Source: Myxococcales bacterium
GTDB lineage: Bacteria; Myxococcota_A; Polyangia; Nannocystales; Nannocystaceae
DNA: 64,000 nt
Assembly: GCA_020633315.1 (NCBI GenBank)
Contig: JACKDV010000003.1
Coordinates: forward strand, 62,001 to 126,000
Direction of reading: 5' to 3'
This document shows positions 35,806 through 44,581 of this stretch, in pieces (position 1 is the stretch's first letter; every line of letters begins with the position of its first letter). The notes beneath the pieces were generated by a model. That model searched no databases, was not told the DNA's origin, and saw nothing but the letters and a program-made list of their open reading frames with translations. Both the position numbers and the translations under genes were made by a program.

Positions 35806-36957
35806 CTACTGCGCCTCGAGGGGGAAGCGCTCGGGCGCGGCGAGGAACTGCTCCTTGCACATCTCGGAGCAGAAGAACACCTCGTGGCCCTCGTGGCTGA
35901 TGTGCGGCGCGCTCGGATCGCTGCGCACGCGCATGTGACAGACCGGATCGGTGACCAGCTCGATCTTGGGCTGGGGCTCGGCCACGGCGGCCCCCCGGCT
36001 GCGCTCCCCCAGCTCCTGGACGAGCGCATCGAGCTCGGCGTCGGTCAGCGTCTCGCGGTAGCTCGGCATCAGCGGGAAGTAGCCCTCCACGATCTCGCGG
36101 CCGGGCTCGAGCAGCGCCCGCCTCAGATAGGCGTCGTCGATCGTCGTGCGGCTCCCGTCGGCGAGGGTGCGCTGCGCCCCTTGCAGGTCGAGCAGCGGCG
36201 GGGCGATGCGCGAGTGATCGTGGCAGCCGGCGCAGCCGAGGGAGGCAATGGTGGCGGCCGGGGGCTCGGCGGCGCCACCCAGCTCGTCGCCGACCAGGCG
36301 CGCCGCGTCCTCCACGAGGCGGTCGATCGCCAGGCGATCCTCGCTGGCATAGACCCCCCGCACCTGGCCCTCGGCGTCCACCAGGAAGAACACGCTGCTG
36401 TGCACGATCGGGTTGTCGGGATCGGCGGTCGGCTCCGCGGTGACGCGAAACGCAGCGAGCAGCTCGGGGAGCCGCTGCTCGTCGGTCGCCACCAGCGACC
36501 AGCGGGTCTCCTCCGCGTTCCAGCTGCGGGCATACTCGGCCAGCACCTGCGAGCTGTCGTGGGCGGGATCCACCGAGAACGACACGAAGCGGAGATCCTG
36601 GCCCGCGAGGCGGCGCTGGATCTGGACCAGCCGCGAGGTCATCGCGGGGCACACGTTGGTGCACTGCGTGAAGATGAAGCTCGCGATGAAGGGACGGCCG
36701 CGCAGCGACTCGCGGGAGAGCTCGGCGCCGCGGTGGTCGACGGTGGAGAAGCCGGGGAGCGACCAGAGCTGCGGCAGCTCCCCCGCGGGCGACGGCTCGT
36801 AGGCGTAGCGCTCCGCCGAGGGGCTGCGGTGACGGACCCACGCGCGGGCCCCCAGCGCCGTGAGAGCCGCGAGCACGGAGATCGTGGCTCCCACCCGCAG
36901 CAGCCGCTTGGGCAGCCGCGGGCCATCATGCTGGGTGATCTCGGCGTCGTCGGGCAT
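35806..36957 (-). CDS. Sco1/SenC - cytochrome c - YHS triple-domain membrane protein
   Basis: 383 aa from ATG 36957 (MPDDAEI). One membrane helix (about 20-40) anchors a Sco thioredoxin-like domain with Cu ligands C99 and C103 in FTQCTNVCP and H186 in NPIVHSS. A single-haem cytochrome c domain follows, with CAGCH (242-246) and the likely axial Met in FPLMPSY. A C-terminal YHS domain (about 335-383) contains DPVCHMRV and FFCSEMCKEQF. Sco proteins deliver copper to cytochrome oxidase CuA; YHS domains bind metals. The three-part fusion suggests copper and electron handling in one periplasmic chain. It follows the 37010-37711 gene by 52 bp. Confidence 0.9.
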   Translation of the reverse strand: MPDDAEITQHDGPRLPKRLLRVGATISVLAALTALGARAWVRHRSPSAERYAYEPSPAGELPQLWSLPGFSTVDHRGAELSRESLRGRPFIASFIFTQCTNVCPAMTSRLVQIQRRLAGQDLRFVSFSVDPAHDSSQVLAEYARSWNAEETRWSLVATDEQRLPELLAAFRVTAEPTADPDNPIVHSSVFFLVDAEGQVRGVYASEDRLAIDRLVEDAARLVGDELGGAAEPPAATIASLGCAGCHDHSRIAPPLLDLQGAQRTLADGSRTTIDDAYLRRALLEPGREIVEGYFPLMPSYRETLTDAELDALVQELGERSRGAAVAEPQPKIELVTDPVCHMRVRSDPSAPHISHEGHEVFFCSEMCKEQFLAAPERFPLEAQ

Positions 36958-37009
36958 CGGTGCTGCGCTCGTACCTCTGGGATTGCGGGTGATGCTCGTG
37001 GACCGGGCC

Positions 37010-37711
37010 TCACGCCGGCACGCGGAGGAAGTCGACGTACTCGCCATGGGTGAGGCAGTGCGCATGGATCCTCACCCACTCGCCCGGCTGCACGTCGCTC
37101 GGCAGCACGGCGAGGTAGACCGTGTTGCGCCCGTCGTCGTCGGCCGGATCGGTGCCGCGTTGCGCCGCGTAGTGCCCGTCGTCCTCCTCGCCGCCGCGCG
37201 GCCAGGCCGAGAAGTGAGACTCCCTCTCCTCGGCGGGCCCGTCGAACGCACGCCGGATACGAATCCAGTCGTACCAATGGCCGATCGGATCGTCGGCGGT
37301 GGCCGCCGCGTTGGGGTGTCGTGCGTAGCCGAGCGCGGGGTCGCCCCACATCAGCGCGAGCGTGCCCGACGGGGCGAGGGGCCCCTCGGGGAGGAACGGG
37401 AGGTGCTTGCCCAGGTGCTGGGCCACCCCGTCCGGGCCGTCGATCTTGGCCATGTACTCCGGGGGGATGGCCCCCGCGCGCCCGCGCTCGCGATTGAAGG
37501 AGATCGGATCCCAGTCGGCCGGCCGCACGAGGGGCAGGCCGTCCGGCTCGGGGTCGGCCGAGGGAGCCAGCGGGTCGCCCGGCTCGGGATCCGCGGGCGG
37601 GGTGCTGCTGCCTCCGCGCACGCACGCGACGGTGGACGGCAGGAGCAGCGTGACGCCAGTGATGCCCGCATAGCGGAGCAGCTCCCGACGATGGGCGAGC
37701 CTGGATTGCAT
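37010..37711 (-). CDS. Exported protein of unknown function upstream of Sco fusion
   Basis: 233 aa. The N-terminus has RRELLRYAG then GVTLLLPSTVAC, like a Tat or lipoprotein signal (cysteine at residue 30). Mature regions: RPADWDPISFNRERGRAGAIP, HWYDWIRIRRAF, and a C-terminal HAHCLTHGEYVDFLRV with clustered His and Cys that could bind metal. No family recognised. Same strand as and just upstream of the Sco-cytochrome-YHS gene, so a copper or redox role is plausible (inference). Confidence 0.65.
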   Translation of the reverse strand: MQSRLAHRRELLRYAGITGVTLLLPSTVACVRGGSSTPPADPEPGDPLAPSADPEPDGLPLVRPADWDPISFNRERGRAGAIPPEYMAKIDGPDGVAQHLGKHLPFLPEGPLAPSGTLALMWGDPALGYARHPNAAATADDPIGHWYDWIRIRRAFDGPAEERESHFSAWPRGGEEDDGHYAAQRGTDPADDDGRNTVYLAVLPSDVQPGEWVRIHAHCLTHGEYVDFLRVPA

Positions 37712-37919
37712 GGTCGTACCTTCCTAGCGCGCCCGCCCCCGCTTGCCGAGCCCGCGCGGCCGCGGGCATCGAGATGGACCCCAGCGGGCCGTAGCGGGCG
37801 ATCCCCTCGGGCATCGAGCCCATGCACCATGGAGTGTCGTCGCTCGCGCCGTCGCCCACCTTGCCGCATCGAGGGGGCTTCCACGAGTCGCCGCCACCAG
37901 CGCCTCGATCGCGAGCGGG

Positions 37920-38264
37920 TCAGTACTCGTCCACCAGATCCTCGACGACCTGGTCCTGGCCGCAGTGCTCTCGGAGCACCCGCAGCACCTTGGCCTGGTC
38001 CATCCCCGGATAGAAGCCGCGCTGGCTCTCCAGCACCTCGGGCTCGGGCTCCTCGTCGCCGGCTTGCCCCTCGCCCAGGGTCTCCACGAAGAGGTTGGGA
38101 CCGTCGTCGCAGCGGCCGTAGCAGGTGTAGCAGCTCACCCCCACCCGCCCCTTCAGCGCCGGATCGCTGGCGATGGCCTTCTCGAGCGCCTCCACGAGCT
38201 CCTCGCTGCCATGGGTCAATCCGCAGCTGGGGCCGTCGCACACGTGGATCTGATATCGCGCCAT
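37920..38264 (-). CDS. Thioredoxin-like [2Fe-2S] ferredoxin (NuoE-type)
   Basis: 114 aa, ATG 38264 (MARYQIH). Cluster cysteines C9 and C14 (CDGPSC) and C48 and C52 (CYGRC) have the C-x4-C...C-x3-C pattern of thioredoxin-like ferredoxins and NuoE; C45 is extra. The acidic linker DEEPEPEVLE then leads to a C-terminal helix VLRVLREHCG. Small soluble electron carrier; partner not evident. It lies about 210 bp from the secreted protein at 37711 on the same strand. Confidence 0.9.
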   Translation of the reverse strand: MARYQIHVCDGPSCGLTHGSEELVEALEKAIASDPALKGRVGVSCYTCYGRCDDGPNLFVETLGEGQAGDEEPEPEVLESQRGFYPGMDQAKVLRVLREHCGQDQVVEDLVDEY

Positions 38265-38432
38265 CGTCGCAATCCTGCCCGGGGGGGCGAGCGCGGGAAG
38301 GATAGGCGTCCCTCGGGCCGGGGCAAAGCGGCCGAGATCACGGTCCGCGGGGCCCCCTGGCGCATGTGAGCCGCCTCCGCGGGTTTCTTGGTGGGCCCCA
38401 GGACAGCCGCTAGCGTACGAGCCGTGGACGGT

Positions 38433-40820
38433 ATGCCGCGATCCCGACGGGTCCGCTCTCGGGGGCCGCGCGCCTCCACCATGGGAGCCGGGCCGCGCTG
38501 CTCCTGCGATCTCCTGATCGAGCTGGCCCAGCGCTCGCCCTGCCGCGAGCTGCTGGGGGAGCGGGCCGATGCCATCACCCTGCGGACGGCCCGCGAGGGC
38601 CTGCACTCCGAGCTGGCGGCCGAGCCGGCGGACTGGCACCTGCGGCTGGCCCAGCGGGGGGCGACCTCGTCGGACCTCGAGCAGTTGCTGGCCATCGTGC
38701 GCAGCGCGGAGAGCCATGGCTATCAGCTCCTCGAGCGGCTGGGGGTGTGCGCGGCGTCGCTGCGTCGCGACATCGTGGCCGACCTGCGCGAGCGCAGCAC
38801 CACCGGGCTGTCGCGCAGCCCCGAGCGACCTCGACGGACGCCCCGGGCCTCCACCGGCGGGGAGCCTGGTCGTAGCAGCCGCACGTGGAGGAGCGTGCGG
38901 GAGCGGGTCGGTCGAGGAGCCGAGCGAGCGGAGGCCGAGCCCGCCGAGGAGCTCGATCCGATCGACGACGAGCTCGGGGCGGAGCCGGAGCGGGAGCCCT
39001 CGTCGGAGGGGCCGGCTCGTCGGGGCAACGCGCTCCACGAGCACGAGGGAGCAGGCCATCGAGCCCATGCGCGCCACGAGCCCGAGGCGAGCCACCACGG
39101 AGCGTCCGAGACGGAGTCGCAGCATCGTCATGCCCTCTCGATCCCGGAGCGCGACCCGGCTCCTCGGCGTGCCACCACGGCCGATCACCACGAGCTGCGC
39201 TCGGTCGATCGCCGCACCCTGCCCCCGCTGCATGGGCGCGAGGAGGTGCTGGCCCAGCTCGCCGACGCCATGCTGCGCAAGTCCCCGCGCCCGCCGGTGA
39301 TGGTGGGCCCGCCGGGCAGCGGTCGCAGCCTGGTCGCCCGACACCTGGCCCGGGTGCTCGATGCCCCGGTGTTCGTGCTCGATGCCACCGCCTACGACGA
39401 CGAGGACGGCCTCGCCCAGGACCTCGACGCCATCGCCGAGACCGGCGGGGTCGCGGTGCTCGACGATCTCGATCGCGTGCCCTCCGACGCGGTGCCCCCC
39501 TTCTTCGCCGCGCTGGCCCGCGCCTGGAGCCGCCGGCGGCCCCCGGTGCTCACCATCGCCGCCCCCGAGAGCCACGCCCGCCTCGACCTGTGGCTGCCCG
39601 GCGGCGCGGGCTCGGTGGATCGCATCGAGCTGCGTCCCCTGCCCCGTGGCGAGCTCGCCGACGTGGTGAGCGCGGCTGCTCCCACGGTGCTGCAGGCCCA
39701 CGGCCTGGAGCTCGCCCCCGGCACCAAGCTGGGCGAGCTGGTGCGCCTGGCCGAGCGCTACCTGACCGGCCTGGCCATGCCCGGGCGCGCGCTCGATCTG
39801 CTGGACCTGAGCTGCGCCCGCGTGGCCCGGCGCGGCGGCAGCGAGGTGGGGCGCGAGACCTGGATCGACATCGCGGCCGAGCGCAGCGGCCTGCCGCGCG
39901 CCCGCATCGAGGCGCAGGGCGACCAGCTGCTGCTGGAGCTCGAGCGCCGCCTCGCGGCTCGGGTGGTGGGGCACGAGCACGTCACCTCCACCCTCGCCCA
40001 GCTCATCCGTCGCAACCGGGCCGGCTTCGGCAGCCACCGCCCGGTGCTCTCCACCCTGCTGCTGGGCCCCAGCGGCGTGGGCAAGACCGAGATCGCCAAG
40101 GCCCTCGGCGAGGCGCTGTACGAGCGCGGCGACGCGCTGGTCCGCCTCGACATGAGCGAGTACGCCGAGTCGCACGCGGTGGCGCGGGTGGTGGGCGCCC
40201 CTCCGGGCTACGTGGGCCACGAGCAGGGCGGGGCCCTGACCGATCCGCTGCGCCAGCGCCCGCACTGCGTGGTGCTGCTCGACGAGATCGAGAAGGCCCA
40301 CCGCGACGTGCACCAGCTGCTGCTGCAGGTGCTCGACGAGGGGCGGCTCACCGACGGCCGCGGCCGCACCGTGGAGCTGCACCACGCGGTGATCGTGATG
40401 ACCTCCAACCTCGGCTCGGATCTCGTGCTGCCCGAGGATCCCACCATGCTCGACGAGCCCGCCGTGCTGGCCGCGGCCCGCCGTGCGTTCCCGGTGGAGC
40501 TGTGGAACCGCATCGAGGCCCCGCTGGTGCTGCAGCCGCTGGGCGCGGACCAGATGCTCAAGATCTGCCGCCGCCTCGCCCGCGACTCCAGCGAGCGGCT
40601 GTTCCGCGAGCGGGGCATCCGCTATGCGCTCAGCGACGACGCCTGCGCCCACCTGGTGGAGCTCGCCGGCCGCGACCCCGCCCTGGGGGCCCGCCCGCTC
40701 CGCCACCTGCTCACCCGCGAGGTGGAGTCGCTGGTGGCCGACGCCGTCCTCCGCGGCCGCCTGCGCGCCGGCACCCAGGCCGAGGTGCAGCTGCACAGCG
40801 GCCGGATCGCGCTGGCCTGA
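38433..40820 (+). CDS. Clp-type double AAA+ ATPase with altered first P-loop
   Basis: 795 aa from ATG 38433; TTG/GTG upstream are alternatives. The N-terminal about 100 residues are helical and vaguely Clp_N-like, followed by a His/Glu/Arg-rich unstructured linker to about 265. The first AAA+ module has GPPGSGRS (R298 in place of the Walker A Lys) and VLDDLDR in place of DE in Walker B, so ATP hydrolysis there is doubtful. The second is canonical: GPSGVGKTE (K551), VVLLDEIEKAH, TSNLGSD, and the ClpB C-terminal domain. A ClpB middle domain is absent or short. Likely a ClpA/ClpV-like unfoldase; partner unknown. Confidence 0.85.
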   Translation: MPRSRRVRSRGPRASTMGAGPRCSCDLLIELAQRSPCRELLGERADAITLRTAREGLHSELAAEPADWHLRLAQRGATSSDLEQLLAIVRSAESHGYQLLERLGVCAASLRRDIVADLRERSTTGLSRSPERPRRTPRASTGGEPGRSSRTWRSVRERVGRGAERAEAEPAEELDPIDDELGAEPEREPSSEGPARRGNALHEHEGAGHRAHARHEPEASHHGASETESQHRHALSIPERDPAPRRATTADHHELRSVDRRTLPPLHGREEVLAQLADAMLRKSPRPPVMVGPPGSGRSLVARHLARVLDAPVFVLDATAYDDEDGLAQDLDAIAETGGVAVLDDLDRVPSDAVPPFFAALARAWSRRRPPVLTIAAPESHARLDLWLPGGAGSVDRIELRPLPRGELADVVSAAAPTVLQAHGLELAPGTKLGELVRLAERYLTGLAMPGRALDLLDLSCARVARRGGSEVGRETWIDIAAERSGLPRARIEAQGDQLLLELERRLAARVVGHEHVTSTLAQLIRRNRAGFGSHRPVLSTLLLGPSGVGKTEIAKALGEALYERGDALVRLDMSEYAESHAVARVVGAPPGYVGHEQGGALTDPLRQRPHCVVLLDEIEKAHRDVHQLLLQVLDEGRLTDGRGRTVELHHAVIVMTSNLGSDLVLPEDPTMLDEPAVLAAARRAFPVELWNRIEAPLVLQPLGADQMLKICRRLARDSSERLFRERGIRYALSDDACAHLVELAGRDPALGARPLRHLLTREVESLVADAVLRGRLRAGTQAEVQLHSGRIALA

Positions 40821-40839
40821 GCGCGCGCCCGCTCAGGCC
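40814..40839. terminator. Perfect 10-bp hairpin bearing both convergent stop codons
   Basis: GGCCTGAGCG (40814-40823) pairs perfectly with CGCTCAGGCC (40830-40839) around a 6-nt loop. The TGA of the Clp-like gene (40818-40820) and the stop of the opposing GCS2-CBS gene (40833-40835) sit in opposite arms. Probable bidirectional terminator. Confidence 0.6.
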
Positions 40840-42752
40840 TCGTCGGCGAGGAAGCGCGCGAGCAGCCTGGCGCTCACGTCGATGAGGTCGTGCTCGGTCA
40901 CGATGCCCACGAGCCGACCGTCCTCGACCACCGGCAGCGAGCCCACCGCACGGTCGCGCATCAGGGTCATGGCCTCGAGCGTGGGCGTGGTCGGGGTGAC
41001 CGAGACCGGATCGCTGCGCATGATGTCCTTGACCGCCACCGGCTCGCGGTCCATGCCCTGCCCCCGCGCCACCAGCCGCAGGATGGCCCGGTGCGAGACG
41101 ATGCCCACCAGGCGCCCCTCGTCGTCCTCCACGGGCACGTGGCGGATCCGCTCCCAGTCCATCATGCTCGCGGCCAGGTCCACGAGGTCCTCGGGACGCA
41201 CCGTGAGCAGCTGCGTGGACATGATCTGCCCCACCGTGCGGTAGTCCTCGCGCCAGGCATCGTCGCTCTGCACCCGCGCGGTCTCCCAGGTGTGCACGGG
41301 GGCCTCGTCGCCCTGCTGGTGGTCGAGCATCGCCTTGGTGATCCGACGGTGCCGCTGATCCACCGAGGTGTTGCCCGCCATCGCCGACAGCGAGCGCAGG
41401 GCCCAGCTCGCCCCCGTGCTGCGCGAGCGCACCCGCTCCTCGATCACGTCGAGGTAGCGCGCCACGTCCTCCTCGTCGATGTTCGAGCGCCGCAGCCCCT
41501 CGCGGGCCAGCGGCAGCAGGCGATCGAGGATGAGCGCGCTGGCCGTGATCGTCTCGCCGCCGATCCAGTGGAACTGCGCCCCCAGGCCGTGCCGCGCCGC
41601 CGCGAAGAAGTTGGTCTTCGCGTCGTCGAAGTCCATCACCTTCGAGATGTCCTCGTGCTCGGCCGTCACCCCCGACATCAGCCCGAAGTAGAAGGCGGCG
41701 TTGGCCACCTCGTCCACGATCGACGGCCCGGCCGGGAGCACCCGGTTCTCGATCCGCAGGTGCGCCCCGCTCTCGGCCCAGCCGTAGCAGGCCCGGTTCC
41801 AGCGGTACACCGTGCCGTTGTGCAGGCGCAGCGCCTGCAGCTTGGGCACCTTGCCCTCGGCCAGCTCGGCGCGGGAGCTGGTGTGATCGGTCTGCCCCAG
41901 CACCGCCCGGAACAGCGCGATGTCCTCGCGGAAGATCTCGAGCACCGACTCGCGCACCCAGCTGTCGCCGAAGCTCACCCGCGGCCGCAGCCCTCGCGCC
42001 TGCATGTGCGACGAGCGAGCGTCGACCGAGCGCTGGAACAGCGCCACCCGGGTCTCGTTCCACAGCCGCCGCCCCAGCAGCACCGGCGAGTTGACGGCCG
42101 CGGCCAGCACGGGGGCCGTCACCGCCTGCGCCACGTTGTAGAGCCGCGCGAACTCCCGGGGCGCCACCTGGAAGTGGATCTGGAAGCTCGTGTTGCACGA
42201 CTCCAGCATCACGTTGTCGTGGGTGGTCTCGAGCTCGTCGAGGCCCTTGATCACCACGTGGAAGTCGCCGCCGCGCAGCTTGGTCATCGCGCGGTTGAGC
42301 GCGTGGTAGCGCGGGATGGGGCACATGTTGTCGAGCCCCAGGTGAGCCTTGCGCAGCGTGGGCAGGATGCCCACCAGCAGCACCTCGGCGTCGCACTCTG
42401 CCGCCGCGCGACGGGCCTCGTCCACCACCTCGTGCAGCTCCTTCTCCAGCTTGCGCAGGCAGTCGCCGCCGAAGACGTGGGGGGTGAGGTTGGCCTCGAG
42501 GTTGAAGCGCGCCAGCTCGGTGGTGAGGCGCGGGTCGGTGGTCTTCTCGAGCAGCTCGATCGCGACCGGGGCCGGCCCCATCGTGCGATCGACCAGGAAC
42601 ATCTCCTGCTCGGCCCCGATGCGGCGGATGCCCGTCTCGAACATCTCCTTCTCGAGCATCTCCTCGAGGGTGTTGACGTCGTCGAGCAGTGCCTTGACGA
42701 ACACTCGCTGGCTGAAGTCGTCGCTCTGCTCGGTGACGTCGTGCTCGCCCAT
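40833..42752 (-). CDS. GCS2-family carboxylate-amine ligase with C-terminal CBS pair
   Basis: 639 aa from ATG 42752 (MGEHDVT). The N-terminal about 450 residues resemble the glutamate-cysteine ligase 2 family: RIGAEQEMFLVD, FNLEANLTPHVFGGDCLR, HDNVMLESCNTSFQIHFQV, HNGTVYRWNRACYG, HLRIENRVLPAGPS. Two CBS modules follow (TVGQIMSTQLLTV, then VKDIMRSDPVSVTP), which usually bind adenosyl nucleotides. So a gamma-glutamyl ligase-like enzyme whose activity could be set by ATP/AMP levels (inference). Acceptor amine not known. Divergent from dtd. Confidence 0.85.
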   Translation of the reverse strand: MGEHDVTEQSDDFSQRVFVKALLDDVNTLEEMLEKEMFETGIRRIGAEQEMFLVDRTMGPAPVAIELLEKTTDPRLTTELARFNLEANLTPHVFGGDCLRKLEKELHEVVDEARRAAAECDAEVLLVGILPTLRKAHLGLDNMCPIPRYHALNRAMTKLRGGDFHVVIKGLDELETTHDNVMLESCNTSFQIHFQVAPREFARLYNVAQAVTAPVLAAAVNSPVLLGRRLWNETRVALFQRSVDARSSHMQARGLRPRVSFGDSWVRESVLEIFREDIALFRAVLGQTDHTSSRAELAEGKVPKLQALRLHNGTVYRWNRACYGWAESGAHLRIENRVLPAGPSIVDEVANAAFYFGLMSGVTAEHEDISKVMDFDDAKTNFFAAARHGLGAQFHWIGGETITASALILDRLLPLAREGLRRSNIDEEDVARYLDVIEERVRSRSTGASWALRSLSAMAGNTSVDQRHRRITKAMLDHQQGDEAPVHTWETARVQSDDAWREDYRTVGQIMSTQLLTVRPEDLVDLAASMMDWERIRHVPVEDDEGRLVGIVSHRAILRLVARGQGMDREPVAVKDIMRSDPVSVTPTTPTLEAMTLMRDRAVGSLPVVEDGRLVGIVTEHDLIDVSARLLARFLADEA

Positions 42753-42942
42753 GGTGGTGCTCGTCGGATTCCTGGGGTGGGAGCGCCTTCGCGCCGCTCG
42801 ATCGATTCCGCGCCGTCCGCGACCGTAGCTCGCGTTCCCATGGCGGAGCAAGCCGACCGCCGGCCCCGTGGGGCCGCAATCGCTTCGCCTCGCGAGCCGG
42901 CGCAGCATCGTGCCCCGGCCGGGCCGAGGTACCATCGAGCGC

Positions 42943-43395
42943 ATGAAAACGGTCGTTCAGCGGGTCCGTCGGGCCGCGGTGCGGGTGGACGGCGAGGTGG
43001 TGGGCAGCATCGACCGCGGGGTGATGCTGCTGGTGGGTGTTCACCGGGGCGACACCGAGGCCGATGCGATCGCGACCGCGCGCAAGATCGCGAGCCTGCG
43101 GATCTTCCCCGGCCGCACGCCCATGGACCTCGACCTCGCCCAGGTGGGCGGAGCCTGCCTGGTGGTCAGCCAGTTCACCCTGGCCGGCACCGTCCGCAAG
43201 GGCCGACGCCCCAGCTTCGACGCGGCCGAGGCGCCCGCGGAGGCCGAGGCCCTCTACCTGCGCGTCGCCGAGGAGCTGCGCGCCCTGGGCTTGCCCGTCC
43301 AGACCGGCCGCTTCGGCGCGATGATGGAGATCGACATGATCGGCGATGGACCGGTGACCCTGCTCGTGTTCACTCGCGAGGGCAGCGTGCTATAG
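42943..43395 (+). CDS. dtd: D-aminoacyl-tRNA deacylase
   Basis: 150 aa. Hydrolyses D-amino acids, and glycine mischarged on tRNA-Ala, from tRNA. Family motifs: the Ser-Gln-Phe-Thr segment in VVSQFTLAG (residues 76-80 SQFTL) and the C-terminal gating motif MIGDGPVTLLV, a variant of NxGPVT. Length is standard (about 145-150). It is 11 bp upstream of ttcA and probably co-transcribed with it. Confidence 0.95.
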   Translation: MKTVVQRVRRAAVRVDGEVVGSIDRGVMLLVGVHRGDTEADAIATARKIASLRIFPGRTPMDLDLAQVGGACLVVSQFTLAGTVRKGRRPSFDAAEAPAEAEALYLRVAEELRALGLPVQTGRFGAMMEIDMIGDGPVTLLVFTREGSVL

Positions 43396-43406
43396 CCCGC
43401 CACGCC

Positions 43407-44234
43407 ATGAACGGCCCCGCCTCGGCGCTGCAGGACCGCCTGCTGCGGCAGCTCTCCCGGCTCAGCCGAGCCCACGCGCTGGTGGAGCCCGGAGATCGCA
43501 TCATGGTCGCCTGCTCGGGGGGCAAGGACTCCTGGGCCCTGCTGCACCTGCTGCGCGCCTACCAGCGCAAGCTGCCCTTCCCGATCTCGCTGGTCGCCAT
43601 GAACCTCGACCAGGGCCAGCCCGGCTACGACCCCGAGCCGCTGCGGGAGCACCTGCGGGCGCACGACTTCGAGCACCACATCGAGGTCCGCGACACCTAC
43701 TCGGTGGTCCTGCGCAACACGCCCGAGGGCAAGACCTACTGCTCGCGCTGCTCGAGGATGCGGCGGGCCATCCTGCACCGCGTGGCCGACCAGCTCGGGG
43801 CCAACAAGATCGCCCTGGGGCACCACCGCGACGATCTCATCGAGACCCTGCTGCTCAATCAGCTCTTCGCGGGCCGCCTGCGCGCCATGGCGGCCAAGCT
43901 CCCCGCCCCCGAGGGGGGCCACGCGATCATCCGGCCGCTGCTGTGGTGCGCCGAGCAGGATCTCGCGGACTACGCCGCCGCGCTCGAGGTCCCGATCCTT
44001 CCCTGCAACCTCTGTGGCAGCCAGCCCAACGGCCAACGCCAGCAGGTCAAGCGCTGGCTGGCCTCGCTCGAGGCCCAGGTGCCCGATCTGCGGGCCAATC
44101 TGCTGGCGGCGGCCGGCAACGTGGAGCCCGAGCACCTGCTCGACCCCCGCTTCTCCGACGCCAGCGGCGAGGCGGCGCCCGCTCGGCCGGAGCCCGTCGG
44201 CCTGGTGGAGCTGCGCAGCACGCGAGCGCGCTAA
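43407..44234 (+). CDS. ttcA: tRNA 2-thiocytidine(32) biosynthesis protein TtcA
   Basis: 275 aa. PP-loop ATPase motif SGGKDS (residues 37-42), GHHRDD, and cysteines C112-x2-C115 (CSRC) and C200-x2-C203 (CNLC) matching the Fe-S and thiolation cysteines of TtcA. Thiolates C32 of certain tRNAs using a [4Fe-4S] cluster. Length is close to the E. coli enzyme (311) minus tails. It follows dtd and ends at the start of an AT-rich gap. Confidence 0.93.
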   Translation: MNGPASALQDRLLRQLSRLSRAHALVEPGDRIMVACSGGKDSWALLHLLRAYQRKLPFPISLVAMNLDQGQPGYDPEPLREHLRAHDFEHHIEVRDTYSVVLRNTPEGKTYCSRCSRMRRAILHRVADQLGANKIALGHHRDDLIETLLLNQLFAGRLRAMAAKLPAPEGGHAIIRPLLWCAEQDLADYAAALEVPILPCNLCGSQPNGQRQQVKRWLASLEAQVPDLRANLLAAAGNVEPEHLLDPRFSDASGEAAPARPEPVGLVELRSTRAR

Positions 44235-44581
44235 TTCACGCGAATTTTCTGCGTCTGCTGCGCGTAGCGTTCTGGAGCCTTCGGATTTCGCCCGATTGCA
44301 GCGGTCTCGCCGCCGCCTCCACATGCGATTCCACCATCAAACTTTCAGAACTAATATTCCTCAATTCCGGCCCCTGGCCCCGATTCCGGCCGATTTGGAC
44401 CAGAGATCCGAGGAACGTGCGTCCTACAGTGTATTCCTGGGAGAAAATGGGCAAGACCATTACAAATTTTTGACCTGAAATAAGGTGCAATTGGAATTAC
44501 ATTGAAAGGGCCTCCCCCGGCACTTCCTCCCTCCCCTCCGCGGGTCCTCCCCGTCCCGCGCTCCCAAGGTGCTCACAAGCG
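44235..44581. other. AT-rich intergenic gap, likely promoter region
   Basis: 347 bp without a supportable gene; A+T content is visibly far above the surrounding coding DNA, especially 44320-44505. A TTGACC hexamer lies at 44470-44475, but no good -10 follows at 16-18 bp. It directly precedes the lipoprotein gene at 44582. Could be a promoter or nucleoid-protein site, or foreign DNA. Confidence 0.5.

Noticed and set aside
37920..40796. 958-aa open frame on the - strand
   Set aside because: Only the last 114 codons (the ferredoxin, start 38264) are real; the rest is antisense to the Clp-like gene.
42949..43395. Dtd gene extended upstream to 42868
   Set aside because: The added residues are composition-like and overlap the divergent promoter region; family proteins begin at MKTVVQRV.
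44470..44500. Sigma-70 promoter upstream of the 44582 lipoprotein
   Set aside because: TTGACC is present but no TATAAT-like hexamer lies 16-18 bp away, so I did not call it as a promoter.
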